64,000 nt of DNA from Clostridia bacterium (GCA_017470095.1 JAFUFC010000101.1:1-64000), one strand, 5' to 3'; shown: positions 34,839 through 44,295, counted from the stretch's first letter. Notes: generated from the letters alone by a model not told the origin. A program made the numbers and translations.

Positions 34839-35934
34839 ATTGCTGCCACTTCTTATATTTGCGCTGTTATTTTCAGGTTGTGCCGCCCGGCAAATGGAAG
34901 AAGAACTGCTGGTAATCGTGCTGGCGGTGGATATGCAGAACGGTATGACCCACCTGTCCATCAAGGCCCCAGCCGCCGCCGATCCCAACGATGAGGAAAA
35001 GGGCTACCTTTCTCTGGAAGCATCGGGCCGCAGCTTTTCCGACGCCATAGCGCTGCTCCATGCCGCCACGCCTCGAAGGCTAAATTTTTCCCAGGTACGG
35101 GAAATCATCGTAGGCGAGCAAGCCGTGCAAGACGACGAATGCACCGGTTTGCTCCGGCAAATCAGCCTGCTGCCCCGCATACGGGGCGCCGCCAACGTAA
35201 TTATATGCCGGGGCAGCGCCATGGATTTTGCCGCCCAGGTGAAGCCCTACCTGGGCCTGCGCCTGAGCCGCTACACCGATGATACCCTGGCCGATTCCGC
35301 CGGAAAGGGTTTCACCCCCAATACCACCCTGGCGGAAGGCTTGCGGGACCTGGGCAGTGGGCTGAAGGACCCGCTGTTCATCCTGGGCGCGGTGAATGAC
35401 TTTTCCGCCGACGCGCCGGAAAACAGCTCATCCCTCAAAGTAAGCGCGGGCCAGCTGCCCCGAAAAAGCACCGACCCCATCGATCTTTTTGGCGCGGCGG
35501 TCACCGATGGCGCCGCTATGACCGGCGCCCTGACCGGGGATGAAATGGCCCTGCTCCACCTGCTCACCGGCAGCGGGCATTTTTATATCGCCCAGCTGCC
35601 TGAAATGACCGTCACCCTCTATGCCCGCACCCCGGCGGAGCTGAGCGTAGCGCTGTCCACCCGGCCCATCCGCCTGCGCATCCGCCTGCTGTGCGATGTG
35701 CGCCTGTCCCCCGGCGAAAAGCCGGACAAGGCCGCGCTCACGGAGCAAATCACCCGTCAAATCAGCGCCCTGATCGCCAAGCTGCAGGCCCTGAACAGCG
35801 ACGCCTTGGGCTTTGGGCTGCGGGCGGTGCGGCAGTTTGCCACCATCGGCGCCTGGGAGCAGCTGCGCTTTAAGGCGCTCTACCGCCAGGCGCAAACCGA
35901 CGTGCAGCTGACCCTGCGTTACATTGACAATTAG
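34831..35934 (+). CDS. gerAC: Spore germination protein, Ger(x)C family lipoprotein subunit C
   Basis: About 367 residues if started at CTG 34831, which gives (M)RKLLPLLIFALLFSGC, a proper lipoprotein signal with a basic N-terminus and Cys lipobox. AAAGGAGG lies about 9 nt ahead. The next possible start, TTG 34840, would remove the basic residues. ELLVIVLAVDMQNG near the N-terminus and FYIAQLPEMTVTLYARTPA in the middle are typical of GerAC proteins, which sit on the outer face of the spore inner membrane. The stop TAG (35932-35934) interlocks with the stop of the convergent bofA. It overlaps gerAB by 8 bp. Confidence 0.87.
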   Translation: MRKLLPLLIFALLFSGCAARQMEEELLVIVLAVDMQNGMTHLSIKAPAAADPNDEEKGYLSLEASGRSFSDAIALLHAATPRRLNFSQVREIIVGEQAVQDDECTGLLRQISLLPRIRGAANVIICRGSAMDFAAQVKPYLGLRLSRYTDDTLADSAGKGFTPNTTLAEGLRDLGSGLKDPLFILGAVNDFSADAPENSSSLKVSAGQLPRKSTDPIDLFGAAVTDGAAMTGALTGDEMALLHLLTGSGHFYIAQLPEMTVTLYARTPAELSVALSTRPIRLRIRLLCDVRLSPGEKPDKAALTEQITRQISALIAKLQALNSDALGFGLRAVRQFATIGAWEQLRFKALYRQAQTDVQLTLRYIDN

Positions 35935-36179
35935 AAAAAACGCAGCAGCGTCAAAGCGGCATAGCCCGGCGCGCCCAAAGCCATCGCGACCGGCAGTGTG
36001 AACCCATTCACCCCCACGCCCCCCAGCGCCCCGCTGAGAAAAAGCAGCAAAAAGGCCCACAGCGCCCGCCGCAGCCACCGGTACCCCCGGCTGCCTGGCT
36101 GCCCCAGCAATGAAGCGCAGGCCAAAAGCCCCATGATCCCGGCGGTCAGGCCCAGCACCAGCCAATGCTCTCCATGCAT
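35931..36179 (-). CDS. bofA: Pro-sigma-K processing inhibitor BofA family protein
   Basis: 82 residues, easily missed because longer frames cover the same bases. GGGAGG lies 8 nt before ATG 36179. Three hydrophobic stretches: LVLGLTAGIMGLLACASLLG, ALWAFLLLFLSGALGG, and the signature C-terminus VGVNGFTLPVAMALGAPGYAALTLLRFF, which matches the conserved GVN-P-----LG-PG block of BofA. In Bacillus BofA restrains SpoIVFB cleavage of pro-sigma-K in the outer forespore membrane. It is convergent with gerAC; their stop codons share bases. Confidence 0.82.
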   Translation of the reverse strand: MHGEHWLVLGLTAGIMGLLACASLLGQPGSRGYRWLRRALWAFLLLFLSGALGGVGVNGFTLPVAMALGAPGYAALTLLRFF

Positions 36180-36212
36180 TTTGATCCCTCCCGCCCATCC
36201 TATGCTTTTGCA

Positions 36213-36242
36213 TTGACAAATATGCGCGCAGCGGTGTAAAAT
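36213..36242 (+). promoter_or_regulatory. Promoter of the F420-ligase-like gene
   Basis: Perfect TTGACA (36213-36218), 18-nt spacer, TAAAAT (36237-36242). Confidence 0.65.
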
Positions 36243-36276
36243 AGGGCATCCTTTCCTTTGTTTGGAGGTTTTTACC

Positions 36277-37023
36277 ATGGGCATTATTCCTTCCCGGAAT
36301 TTGGAAGACCAGCGCCGTGAAGAAAACGGCATCGTATACTTTGACCGCGGCACCGTCACCGGCAAGAACGGCCGCAAGTACGGCCGCTTCGCCATCCAGA
36401 CCCATTTCGTCCAGCGGGGCGAAAGCCAAACGGCCCTGGTGGAAAAATACGTGCGGCCTTTGTACCAGGCGGGCGACGTGCTGTCCTTTGGCGCGAAGGT
36501 GATGTGCATGTGCGTGGAATCAGTCAAGACCCGGGATGAAGTGAAGCCCGGCTTCTGGGCCAATTTCCTGTGGCGCTTCGCCGGCATCAACCACACCGGC
36601 GTCGGCATGCACGAGCCCTATAAGCTGCAATTGGTCATCGATATGTGCGGCCTGCCCCGGGTGCTGCTGGCGGTGGTCTGCTCCGCGCTGACGAAGCCCT
36701 TTGGCATCCACGGCGTGTTCTACAAGGTCTGCGGCAAAGGCGTGGGCGGCATTGACGGCTTCTATTTCCGCTCCAGCTTCGATGTCTATAAAGAAATGGC
36801 CCTGATCAACCCGGAAAACCCCGTCGAACTGTGCAACCAATTGTACAAGGAAACGGGCATTCCCGTGGTGCTGATGGACGCCAACGACCTCCAGCGGGAC
36901 CAGTTGGGCAAGAGCGACGGCTTCCCCCTGACCGATGAGGAAATCCAGGACGCCATGCAGGACAACCCCTCCGGCCAGGGCGACGAATTGACCCCCCTCA
37001 TCCTGATCCGGCCCTTGAAATAA
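36277..37023 (+). CDS. Coenzyme F420-0:L-glutamate ligase-like protein
   Basis: 248 residues from ATG 36277, with TTTGGAGG 8 nt before it. Residues from LVEKYVRPLYQAGDVLSFG through the block KPFGIHGVFYKVCG to GIPVVLMDANDLQRDQLGKS follow the pattern of CofE-like ligases (PF01996), where GDxxxxxxK and VVLMDANDL-type motifs bind GTP and metal. In methanogens and actinobacteria CofE adds glutamates to F420. Most Clostridia lack F420, so the true substrate is probably different. It stands alone between its own promoter and terminator. Confidence 0.72.
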   Translation: MGIIPSRNLEDQRREENGIVYFDRGTVTGKNGRKYGRFAIQTHFVQRGESQTALVEKYVRPLYQAGDVLSFGAKVMCMCVESVKTRDEVKPGFWANFLWRFAGINHTGVGMHEPYKLQLVIDMCGLPRVLLAVVCSALTKPFGIHGVFYKVCGKGVGGIDGFYFRSSFDVYKEMALINPENPVELCNQLYKETGIPVVLMDANDLQRDQLGKSDGFPLTDEEIQDAMQDNPSGQGDELTPLILIRPLK

Positions 37024-37031
37024 CGCTTTCG

Positions 37032-37062
37032 CTCCCTGATCCTTTTATCAGGGAGTTTTTTC
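37032..37062 (+). terminator. Intrinsic terminator after the F420-ligase-like gene
   Basis: CTCCCTGAT/ATCAGGGAG, 6-nt loop, then TTTTTTT. Confidence 0.9.
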
Positions 37063-37099
37063 CGGCATCCCGAAACAAACGCGCAGGAGGAATGACGCT

Positions 37100-38539
37100 A
37101 TGCCTCAGGATCACAGCCGCTATGTATCTCCTTTTTCCACCCGCTATGCCAGCGATGAAATGCAGCATCTGTTCTCCGCTCAGCATAAATTCACCCTGTG
37201 GCGGAAATTGTGGATCATTCTGGCCGAATCGGAGCAGGCTCTGGGCCTGCCCATCACCGATCAGCAAATCGCCGAAATGAAGGCTCACGCGGATGACGTG
37301 GATTTTGACGCCGCCGCGGAATATGAAAAAAAGCTGCGCCACGACGTGATGGCCCACATCCACGCCTGGGGCGACCAATGCCCCACCGCCCGGCCCATCA
37401 TCCATTTGGGGGCCACCAGCTGCTATGTGGGCGATAACGCGGATATCCTGATCCTGCGGGACGCGCTGAAGCTGATCCGTGCGCGGCTGATCGCCGTCAT
37501 CCGGGCGCTGTCGGATTTTGCGGAACAGTATGCCGCCCTGCCCTGCCTGGCCTTCACCCATTTCCAGTCCGCCCAGCCCACCACGGTTGGCAAGCGTGCC
37601 ACCCTGTGGCTGAATGAATTGACGCTGGATCTGGACGAAATCAATTTCTGCCTGGAAACTTTAAAGCCTCTGGGCTGCAAAGGCACCACCGGCACCCAGG
37701 CCAGTTTTCTGGAATTGTTTGACGGGGATTATGAAAAGGTCCGGCAGCTGGACCAGCTGATCGCCGATAAAATGGGCTTTGCCAGCGCCGTGCCGGTGTC
37801 CGGCCAGACCTATTCCCGCAAGACAGATTCCCGCATTTTGAACGCTCTTTCGCAGATCGGCCAGAGCGCCCATAAATTTGCCAACGATATCCGCCTGCTG
37901 GCCCACAAAAAAGAAATCGAGGAGCCCTTTGAAAAGCATCAAATCGGCTCCTCCGCCATGGCCTACAAGCGCAATCCCATGCGGTCCGAGCGGATGACAG
38001 GCCTGGCCCGGTTCCTGATCAGCAACGCCGCCAACGGCGCCATGACCGCCGGGGAGCAGTGGTTTGAGCGCACCTTGGATGACAGCGCCAACCGCCGCCT
38101 GAGCCTGGCTGAAGGCTTCCTGTGCTGCGACGCAGTGCTGGCTTTGTACCTCAATATCGCTTCCGGCCTGGTGGTGTACGACAAAATGATCGAAAAGCAC
38201 CTGCGGGAGGAGCTGCCCTTCATGGCCACCGAAAACATCCTGATGGACGCGGTGGCCCGGGGTGGCGACCGGCAGGCGCTGCATGAGCACATCCGGGTGC
38301 ACGCCATGGCGGCGGCCGGCGCCGTGAAAATGGAAGGCAAGGCCTGCGACCTGGTCAGCCGCATCGCTGCCGACCCGGCTTTTCAGGTGGACGAGGACAC
38401 CCTGAACCAATCCCTGGAGCCCAAAAACTATATCGGCTGTGCCGAAATGCAGACCCAGGATTACCTGCGCAACGTGATCGACTCGCTGCTGAAGCAATAC
38501 GCGGATGAAAACGTGACCGAGCGGAAAATCGACCTGTAA
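37100..38539 (+). CDS. purB: Adenylosuccinate lyase
   Basis: 479 residues, the longer animal-like form also common in Clostridia. It splits SAICAR and adenylosuccinate to fumarate plus AICAR or AMP in purine synthesis. SSAMAYKRNPMRSER (about residues 291-305) is the fumarase/aspartase superfamily signature, and HLGATSCYVGDNAD and TQASFLELF supply substrate-binding blocks. A GGAGGAATGACGCT leader gives the ATG at 37100. No other pur gene is adjacent. Confidence 0.95.
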   Translation: MPQDHSRYVSPFSTRYASDEMQHLFSAQHKFTLWRKLWIILAESEQALGLPITDQQIAEMKAHADDVDFDAAAEYEKKLRHDVMAHIHAWGDQCPTARPIIHLGATSCYVGDNADILILRDALKLIRARLIAVIRALSDFAEQYAALPCLAFTHFQSAQPTTVGKRATLWLNELTLDLDEINFCLETLKPLGCKGTTGTQASFLELFDGDYEKVRQLDQLIADKMGFASAVPVSGQTYSRKTDSRILNALSQIGQSAHKFANDIRLLAHKKEIEEPFEKHQIGSSAMAYKRNPMRSERMTGLARFLISNAANGAMTAGEQWFERTLDDSANRRLSLAEGFLCCDAVLALYLNIASGLVVYDKMIEKHLREELPFMATENILMDAVARGGDRQALHEHIRVHAMAAAGAVKMEGKACDLVSRIAADPAFQVDEDTLNQSLEPKNYIGCAEMQTQDYLRNVIDSLLKQYADENVTERKIDL

Positions 38540-38600
38540 ATACGATTATAAAAATAGCGCAAAAGCGCGAAAAACTTATGGGCGCACATTCCTATACCCT

Positions 38601-38633
38601 GTAGGGGCGGATAGAATCCGCCCCTACTTTTTT
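38601..38633. terminator. Bidirectional terminator built from a palindromic repeat unit
   Basis: GTAGGGGCGGAT and ATCCGCCCCTAC pair perfectly over 12 bp around AGA, followed by TTTTTT. It lies between the convergent purB and sigE. A close relative occurs at 59551-59576. Confidence 0.8.
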
Positions 38634-38643
38634 CCATTCGTTT

Positions 38644-39354
38644 TTACGACGATGCTTGCAGCATTTCGCTGTGCAAGCGGCTCAGGATGCGCTTTTCCAG
38701 CCGGGAAATGTAGGATTGGCTGATGCCCAGCACATCGGCCACTTCCTTCTGCGTCATTTCTGGGCCGCCGCCCAGGCCGAAGCGCAGCTTCATAATCCGC
38801 TGCTCCCGCAGGCTCAGATGGGACAAAGCGTTGACCAGCAATTGCTTCTCCGTGTCCTCCTCAATGCCCCGGGACACCAGATCTCCCTCCGTGCCCAGCA
38901 CATCGGACAGAAGCAATTCATTCCCGTCCCAATCGGTGCGCAGCGGCTCATCCAAGGAAACCTCATACTTTAATTTACTGGTATGGCGCAGATACATCAG
39001 CACTTCGTTTTCTATGCACCGGCTGGCATACGTGGCCAGCTTGATTTTCTTTTCCGGATTGAAGGTGTTCACCGCTTTGATCAATCCGATGGTGCCGATG
39101 GAAATTAAATCTTCCATGCCCACGTCGGTGTTTTCGAATTTCCGGGCGATGAACACCACCAGCCGCAGGTTCCTTTCGATCAGGATGGACCGAATGGTGC
39201 CATCATCCTGGGCCAGCCTGGACACCAGCTGCAATTCTTCTTCGTATTTCAGCGGTTGGGGCAGTGGATCGGCCCCGCCGATATAATGACAGTCGCCGGT
39301 GCGCAGCCGGGTGAAGAACAGCAGCATCCATTTCCGCATATCAAAGGCCTGCAT
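38644..39354 (-). CDS. sigE: RNA polymerase sporulation sigma factor SigE
   Basis: 236 residues from ATG 39354, with GAGGAGGG 8 nt upstream. The N-terminus [18 protein letters not shown] is the membrane-associated pro-sequence removed by SpoIIGA; it is shorter and otherwise like Bacillus pro-sigma-E. Region 2 ([40 protein letters not shown]) and region 4 ([14 protein letters not shown] ... [13 protein letters not shown]) are intact. It directs the mother-cell programme after asymmetric division. It overlaps spoIIGA by 14 bp, the conserved spoIIG arrangement; sigG is not downstream here. Confidence 0.95.
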   Translation of the reverse strand: MQAFDMRKWMLLFFTRLRTGDCHYIGGADPLPQPLKYEEELQLVSRLAQDDGTIRSILIERNLRLVVFIARKFENTDVGMEDLISIGTIGLIKAVNTFNPEKKIKLATYASRCIENEVLMYLRHTSKLKYEVSLDEPLRTDWDGNELLLSDVLGTEGDLVSRGIEEDTEKQLLVNALSHLSLREQRIMKLRFGLGGGPEMTQKEVADVLGISQSYISRLEKRILSRLHSEMLQASS

Positions 39355-40126
39355 GGATGAATCCCTCCTCTGTTTGAAGCATGGTTCCGGGCACCAGCGC
39401 TCGGGGCAAGCCGGCATCGGATAAGGCCACGACGGCGTCCATTTCCTGTGCCCTGCCTCCCGTATAAATCATCACTTGATCCGGATGAAAACACATCAGC
39501 ATCTGTTCCCCTGCCGCCGTGCGAACGCGGAGAAGCCGAAAGCCCGGCGGTAGGGTGGTCCAATCACCGGGCTTCACCCCCGGCGGCAGCAGCACGCGCA
39601 ACCCCTCCGCCGGGACTACAATCACCGGCAGGCCCGTCACCGGATCCTGCAAAAGATTGCCGCTGTCCAGCCAGGCAGGCAGGCGCGCCCCGCAGCCCCG
39701 CCAAACAACCTTAACCGTCAGATCATGGCCGCAGGGAGTGAAAAGCCCGTTCAGCCGCCGAATGAGCGCCAGCGTGACGCCGCCGCAGAACAGCATCACC
39801 CCGGCTGCCGGAAGGCCCCGGGCCAGCAGAAAATCGCCCAGGCCCGACAGCATCAGCCCCGCCGCCAGCAGCAGCGGGCACAGCGCCGCTGCCCGTTTTC
39901 GAAAGGCAATGGCCGCCATGATCAGCGCCGCCGCGCCCAACACCGGCAGCCGACGCAACGCCGGAAGCCAGCCCCAGGCCAGCATGGCGTACAAGGCCCC
40001 CACCGCCGAGGCCAGGAGGGCCCTGCCCAAATGGAACCGCGCCCGAGCCAAACACCCGGCCATCAATAAGGACAGAAAATTCATCCACCCGTTCATCAGA
40101 AAAAACGCTTCGCCGTTGACCCGCAT
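39341..40126 (-). CDS. spoIIGA: Sigma-E processing peptidase SpoIIGA
   Basis: 261 residues. The first 130 residues contain about five membrane helices. The cytosolic C-terminal domain has [20 protein letters not shown] (about residues 148-167), the aspartic-protease-like D(S/T)GN motif whose Asp is catalytic in Bacillus, and [17 protein letters not shown]. It cleaves pro-sigma-E in response to the forespore signal SpoIIR. GGAGGGCAGGGCG precedes the ATG. It is translationally coupled to sigE by overlap. Confidence 0.92.
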   Translation of the reverse strand: MRVNGEAFFLMNGWMNFLSLLMAGCLARARFHLGRALLASAVGALYAMLAWGWLPALRRLPVLGAAALIMAAIAFRKRAAALCPLLLAAGLMLSGLGDFLLARGLPAAGVMLFCGGVTLALIRRLNGLFTPCGHDLTVKVVWRGCGARLPAWLDSGNLLQDPVTGLPVIVVPAEGLRVLLPPGVKPGDWTTLPPGFRLLRVRTAAGEQMLMCFHPDQVMIYTGGRAQEMDAVVALSDAGLPRALVPGTMLQTEEGFIHAGL

Positions 40127-40598
40127 CGCCCTGCCCTCCGGCTCTTAGTATAGAAGCGCGTACTTACCATCATGGTCGAAGCAGAGCAAAAAAAATGGCG
40201 AAGAAACCTCGGGGGCTCCGCGACCCTTTTCCACAAATCGGCATCGTTGCGCAGCCATCGCTGCGCCCTGGGCCTTCTTTTGCCTTCTCCCGTGCCAGCG
40301 GCCGCCCCCCTCCGGCTCGCCAGCCGGATGCAAAACATCCGGAAGAAACATAATAATAACCCCAGAGGAAAACATGTTTCCCCTGGGGTTTCGTTTGGTT
40401 TTCTCTGTGCCCGGAAGCCCAGTAATTTTCCGTGTATCTGGTTCTCGGACAATATTGCGTTGTAACATTCTACCGATTTTTGTGTTGCAGCGGCATCCAA
40501 CGTGCTTGCTGCAAAAAGCGAAATATTCGCAAGGCAGGTAAAGGGCCCTCCTAACACAGGTTTTCAAGGACCGCAAAACCATTGAATAGTCCACGCTT
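40127..40598. other. 472-bp intergenic region between the ABC exporter genes and spoIIGA
   Basis: No supported gene. It holds two hairpins: CCGGATG/CATCCGG with a 5-nt loop at 40324-40342, and a 29-bp stem CCCCAG-AGGAAA/TTTCCC-CTGGGG at 40360-40388. The second is followed on the minus strand by TTATTATTAT and is the probable terminator of the ABC operon. I could not match the rest to SRP, 6S or other small RNAs. Confidence 0.5.
40360..40388 (-). terminator. Probable terminator of the ABC exporter operon
   Basis: Stem CCCCAG...CTGGGG with further internal pairing, T-rich tract TTATTATTATG on the minus strand. It lies 210 bp past the last ABC gene. Confidence 0.5.
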
Positions 40599-42443
40599 TT
40601 ACTCCGCCTTGCCTAAAATCTCCATGGCCTGTTCTTCCTGGAACTGGTTGGTGTACAGGTTGTAGTACGCGCCTTTCTTCCGAAGCAGCTCCTGGTGGGC
40701 GCCCATTTCCTTGATCTTTCCGTCGTCAATGACCAGGATGCGGTTCGCGGTACGGATGGTGGACAAGCGGTGGGCGATGATGAAGGAGGTACGGCCGGTG
40801 AGCACCGTCGAAATCGCGCGCTGAATGATCTGCTCGGTCTGGGTATCGACAGAAGAAGTCGCTTCATCCAGCACGAAGATGCGGGGATTAGCCAGGATGG
40901 CCCGGGCAAAGGAAATCAGCTGCTTTTCGCCAGTGGACAGGCGGCTGCCGCCCTCGCCCACGTCGGTATCGTAGCCCTTTTCCATTTTCAGGATAAAAGG
41001 CTCGGCGTTCACCAGTTTGGCGGCCCGTTCAACCTCCTCGTCGGTAGCGTTGAGCTTGGCATAGCGGATGTTATCCCGAATGGTGCCGGAGAAGAGCCGG
41101 GGCTCCTGGAGCACGTAGCCCAGGTTGCTTTGCAGCCACAATTGGCTCCGCTCCTTGTAATTCACTCCGTCGATCTTAATTTCCCCGCCAGTGGGCTCAT
41201 AGAACCGGCAAACCAGGTTCACCACGGTGGATTTTCCCGCGCCGGTGGGGCCCACCAGGGCGATGGTCTCCCCGGCCTTCACCTTCAGGTTAAAGTCGGT
41301 CAGCACCTTTTCCCCTTCCTTGTACTGGAAATCCACATGGCAAAATTCGATATCCCCTCGCAGGGCAGGCCAGTTTTCCTTTTTGGGATGGAAATTGTCG
41401 CCGAACTTTTCTTCCACCTCGGGGGTATCCACGATCTCCGGCTCCGTATCCAGCAGGGTCATCACCCGCTCCGCTGCCGCCTGGGCCGACTGCAATTCGG
41501 CAAACACGTTGGCAATATTCCGGATGGGTTCAAAGAACTGGACCGTATAATTGACGAACAATTGGAACACACCCAGGGTCATGCCGCCGATCAGCACCTC
41601 CTGGCCACCCTTCCATAGGGCATAGGCCGTGGCGACGCTGCCCAGGGACACCACAATGGGCAAATACAGCGCCGACAGCGACGCCGCCCGCACAGAGGAC
41701 TTTTTCATCTCGTGGGTCAGCACGGTGAATTCTTCCATGTTCATATCTTCCCGCACCAGGGTCTTGGTGGTCTTGGCGCCCATGATGCCCTCGTTGAACG
41801 CGCCGGTGATCTGGCTGTTGGTCTTGCGCACCTTCCGGTAGGCGTGCAGGATCTTCTGCTGGAACCACCAGGAAATCACCGCCAGCGGCGGGATCACCAG
41901 CAGCACCAGCAGCGTCAGGCGCCAATTGTAGAAAAACATGGTGGCGCTGGTGGCGATGATCATCACAATGCCCCAGGCCAGATCCAGCAGGGACCAGCCA
42001 ATGGTTTCCGCCAGGCGTTGGGTATCGCTGGTCATACGGCTCATCAGGTACCCCACCGGCATCCGGTCGTAATAGGAAAATGGCAGCTCCTGCAATTTGC
42101 GGAAGGCCTTTTTCCGGATGGTGTAGCAAGCGCCCACCTCAATTTTGCCCCCCAAGAACAAAAACAGGAAAATGGCCGCCACCTGAATGACCAGCACCAG
42201 CAAATACACCCCCACAAAGGCCGGCAGGCCTTCCGAAGTGCCAGGGCTGTTCAAACGGGGAATGAAATGGTCGATAGCATAGCTGGTCAGCAAGGGAAAA
42301 ACCACATCACAGGCTGCGGTAATGCCCATCACGATTATGAGCCAAATCAGATCTTTATGATATTCTTTGGTATGCCGCAGGACGTTTTTCCATAGCGCCA
42401 GGGAAAACTTTTTGGTGTAGTCCTGCTCCTCAAACTGTTGCAT
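40599..42443 (-). CDS. ABC exporter half-transporter, second subunit (canonical Walker B)
   Basis: 614 residues from ATG 42443, which overlaps the previous gene by 14 bp. Six membrane helices occupy residues 30-320 (LIWLIIVMGITAACDVVFPL, VYLLVLVIQVAAIFLFLFLG and others), then an ATPase domain. Walker A is GPTGAGKST, Walker B RIFVLDEATSSVD with catalytic Glu, but the signature is LSTGEKQ instead of LSGGQ. The partner shows the opposite pattern. Such complementary defects mark heterodimeric multidrug exporters of the BmrCD/TM287-288 class. Substrates are unknown. Confidence 0.9.
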   Translation of the reverse strand: MQQFEEQDYTKKFSLALWKNVLRHTKEYHKDLIWLIIVMGITAACDVVFPLLTSYAIDHFIPRLNSPGTSEGLPAFVGVYLLVLVIQVAAIFLFLFLGGKIEVGACYTIRKKAFRKLQELPFSYYDRMPVGYLMSRMTSDTQRLAETIGWSLLDLAWGIVMIIATSATMFFYNWRLTLLVLLVIPPLAVISWWFQQKILHAYRKVRKTNSQITGAFNEGIMGAKTTKTLVREDMNMEEFTVLTHEMKKSSVRAASLSALYLPIVVSLGSVATAYALWKGGQEVLIGGMTLGVFQLFVNYTVQFFEPIRNIANVFAELQSAQAAAERVMTLLDTEPEIVDTPEVEEKFGDNFHPKKENWPALRGDIEFCHVDFQYKEGEKVLTDFNLKVKAGETIALVGPTGAGKSTVVNLVCRFYEPTGGEIKIDGVNYKERSQLWLQSNLGYVLQEPRLFSGTIRDNIRYAKLNATDEEVERAAKLVNAEPFILKMEKGYDTDVGEGGSRLSTGEKQLISFARAILANPRIFVLDEATSSVDTQTEQIIQRAISTVLTGRTSFIIAHRLSTIRTANRILVIDDGKIKEMGAHQELLRKKGAYYNLYTNQFQEEQAMEILGKAE

Positions 42444-44253
42444 AGCCCTTGTTCTCCTCTTTGAATTCTTCCTCCAGGGCGGATTGAATGTTGAAAATCC
42501 GGGCATACAGGCCATCCTGATGAATCAATTCATCGTGGGTGCCCTGCTGGGCCACCCGGCCGTCCTCAATCACCAGGATCCAGTCGGCCTGGGACAAAGT
42601 AACGATCCGGTGGCTGATGATGATGGTGGTGGTATCCCGGCTGCGCTTTTTCAGGGCGGCACGGATCATAGCGTCAGTTTCCGTGTCGACGGCGGAGAGG
42701 GAATCGTCAAAGGACTGGATGTCGTAATCCTTGATCAGCGTGCGGGCGATGGCCTCCCGCTGCTTTTGCCCGCCGGACAGGGTGACGCCCCGCTCGCCCA
42801 CCAGGGTATCGAAGCCCTTGTCGCTTCCCAAGATGAATTCCTTGGCCGCCGCGTCGGTGACGGCCCGGTCGATCTGCTCACCAGTGGCGTTCTTGGCGGC
42901 AATGGCCACGTTTTCCCTGAGCGTTTTAGAATACAGGAAAGGTTCCTGCAAAACCAGGCCCACCCGGGAACGCAGGTAGTATCGGTCGATTTTTTGAATA
43001 TCGGTGCCGCCAATGCGGATTTCGCCCTTTTGGGGTTCAAACAGCCGCTGGATCAAATGCACCACGCTGGATTTGCCACTGCCGGTAGCTCCCAAAATAG
43101 CCACGGTCTTCCCCGCGGGGATGGTAAAGCTCATATCCTTCAGCACGTCCCGGCCCTCGTCGTAGGCAAAGGTCACATGGTCGAACACGATATCGCCCTT
43201 CAGGGATGGCTTGATGGCGTCGGGTTCCGCCGGTTCCTCCGGTAAACGCAGGATCTCATCGATGCGGCCCAGGGCCACGCTGCTCTTGCCCGCGTCGGAC
43301 AGGATGCGGCCCAATTGCCGGATGGGGAACAGCAATTTCCAAATGTAGGAGGTAAAAATGATCAGCGTGCCCACCGTGATTTCCCCCCGGATGGCAAAAT
43401 ACACGCAGGCAAGCAATGTCAGCATGGATTGAACCATGCTCAGCAAATCGCTGGTAGCCCAATACACCGCCAGGAGGTTGCACAATTTAAAGGTCTTTTT
43501 GCGGAAATCGCTGCTGACCTTCTCAAACTTTTCCACCTCGTATTCCTGCTGCCCAAAGGCACGCACCACCCGCACGCCGGTTAGGTTTTCCTGCAAAACG
43601 GCGCTCATTTTGCCCTCCGCTTCATCAGAAAGGCGGAAATTTTTCACCACCCATTTGAAAAACAGGAAAGCAAATAGGAACAGCCCTGGCAGCATGACCA
43701 TGCTAATCCACGCGATTTTCACATTCTCCCGGAACAGGTAGAACAGAGCGAAGGCGATCATCATCACCGCGTTCACCACCTGCATCAGCTGCATGGACAG
43801 GAAGCGCCGCACCGTTTCCACATCGGAAGTGCACCGCTGCACCAAATCGCCGGTTTCCGCCTTCACATGATAGGAAAAGGGCAGCTTCTGGATATGGCTG
43901 TACAATTGCTCCCGCAGCGTGAGGGACACATTTTCCCCCGCCACGCTCTGCGCTCGTCCCTTCCCAAAGGAAAAGACGCCGCTGAGCAGGTTCAGCCCCA
44001 CCAGCGCCAAGCCCACCATCCACAAATTGCGGGCCATAAAGGCCGGGCCGCCCAGAGAGTCGATCCAGGCGTTCACAAACCCCGGCATCCGGCTGGGCTT
44101 GCCCTGCAAATAGTAATCCAGTGTTTCCGCCAGCAGGATGGGCGTGATAAATTCGATGATCACCGTGAACACGGTGCACACCAGCGCCGCCAGGAAATGC
44201 CCTTTGTTTTCCCGGATCAGCCGGCCCATCAGGCGGGTTTTACGGTCTTGCAT
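42430..44253 (-). CDS. ABC exporter half-transporter, first subunit (degenerate ATP site)
   Basis: 607 residues. Six membrane helices in residues 15-310, then an ATPase domain with Walker A GATGSGKSS, a canonical signature LSGGQKQ, and Walker B IQSFDDSLSAVD, in which Asp replaces the catalytic Glu. With the next gene it should form one hydrolytic and one degenerate site, as in Bacillus BmrC/BmrD. Expression probably depends on the leader peptide and terminator just upstream (44296-44513). A GAGGGGG ribosome binding site precedes the ATG. Confidence 0.9.
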   Translation of the reverse strand: MQDRKTRLMGRLIRENKGHFLAALVCTVFTVIIEFITPILLAETLDYYLQGKPSRMPGFVNAWIDSLGGPAFMARNLWMVGLALVGLNLLSGVFSFGKGRAQSVAGENVSLTLREQLYSHIQKLPFSYHVKAETGDLVQRCTSDVETVRRFLSMQLMQVVNAVMMIAFALFYLFRENVKIAWISMVMLPGLFLFAFLFFKWVVKNFRLSDEAEGKMSAVLQENLTGVRVVRAFGQQEYEVEKFEKVSSDFRKKTFKLCNLLAVYWATSDLLSMVQSMLTLLACVYFAIRGEITVGTLIIFTSYIWKLLFPIRQLGRILSDAGKSSVALGRIDEILRLPEEPAEPDAIKPSLKGDIVFDHVTFAYDEGRDVLKDMSFTIPAGKTVAILGATGSGKSSVVHLIQRLFEPQKGEIRIGGTDIQKIDRYYLRSRVGLVLQEPFLYSKTLRENVAIAAKNATGEQIDRAVTDAAAKEFILGSDKGFDTLVGERGVTLSGGQKQREAIARTLIKDYDIQSFDDSLSAVDTETDAMIRAALKKRSRDTTTIIISHRIVTLSQADWILVIEDGRVAQQGTHDELIHQDGLYARIFNIQSALEEEFKEENKGYATV

Positions 44254-44295
44254 GGAAGGTATACCCCCTCATCAAAAATCAATGAAAACGGACAG

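Noticed and set aside
40127..40598. Possible SRP or 6S RNA in the gap before spoIIGA
   Set aside because: The conserved SRP GGAAG...AGCA loop and 6S bubble are not found; only hairpins remain.
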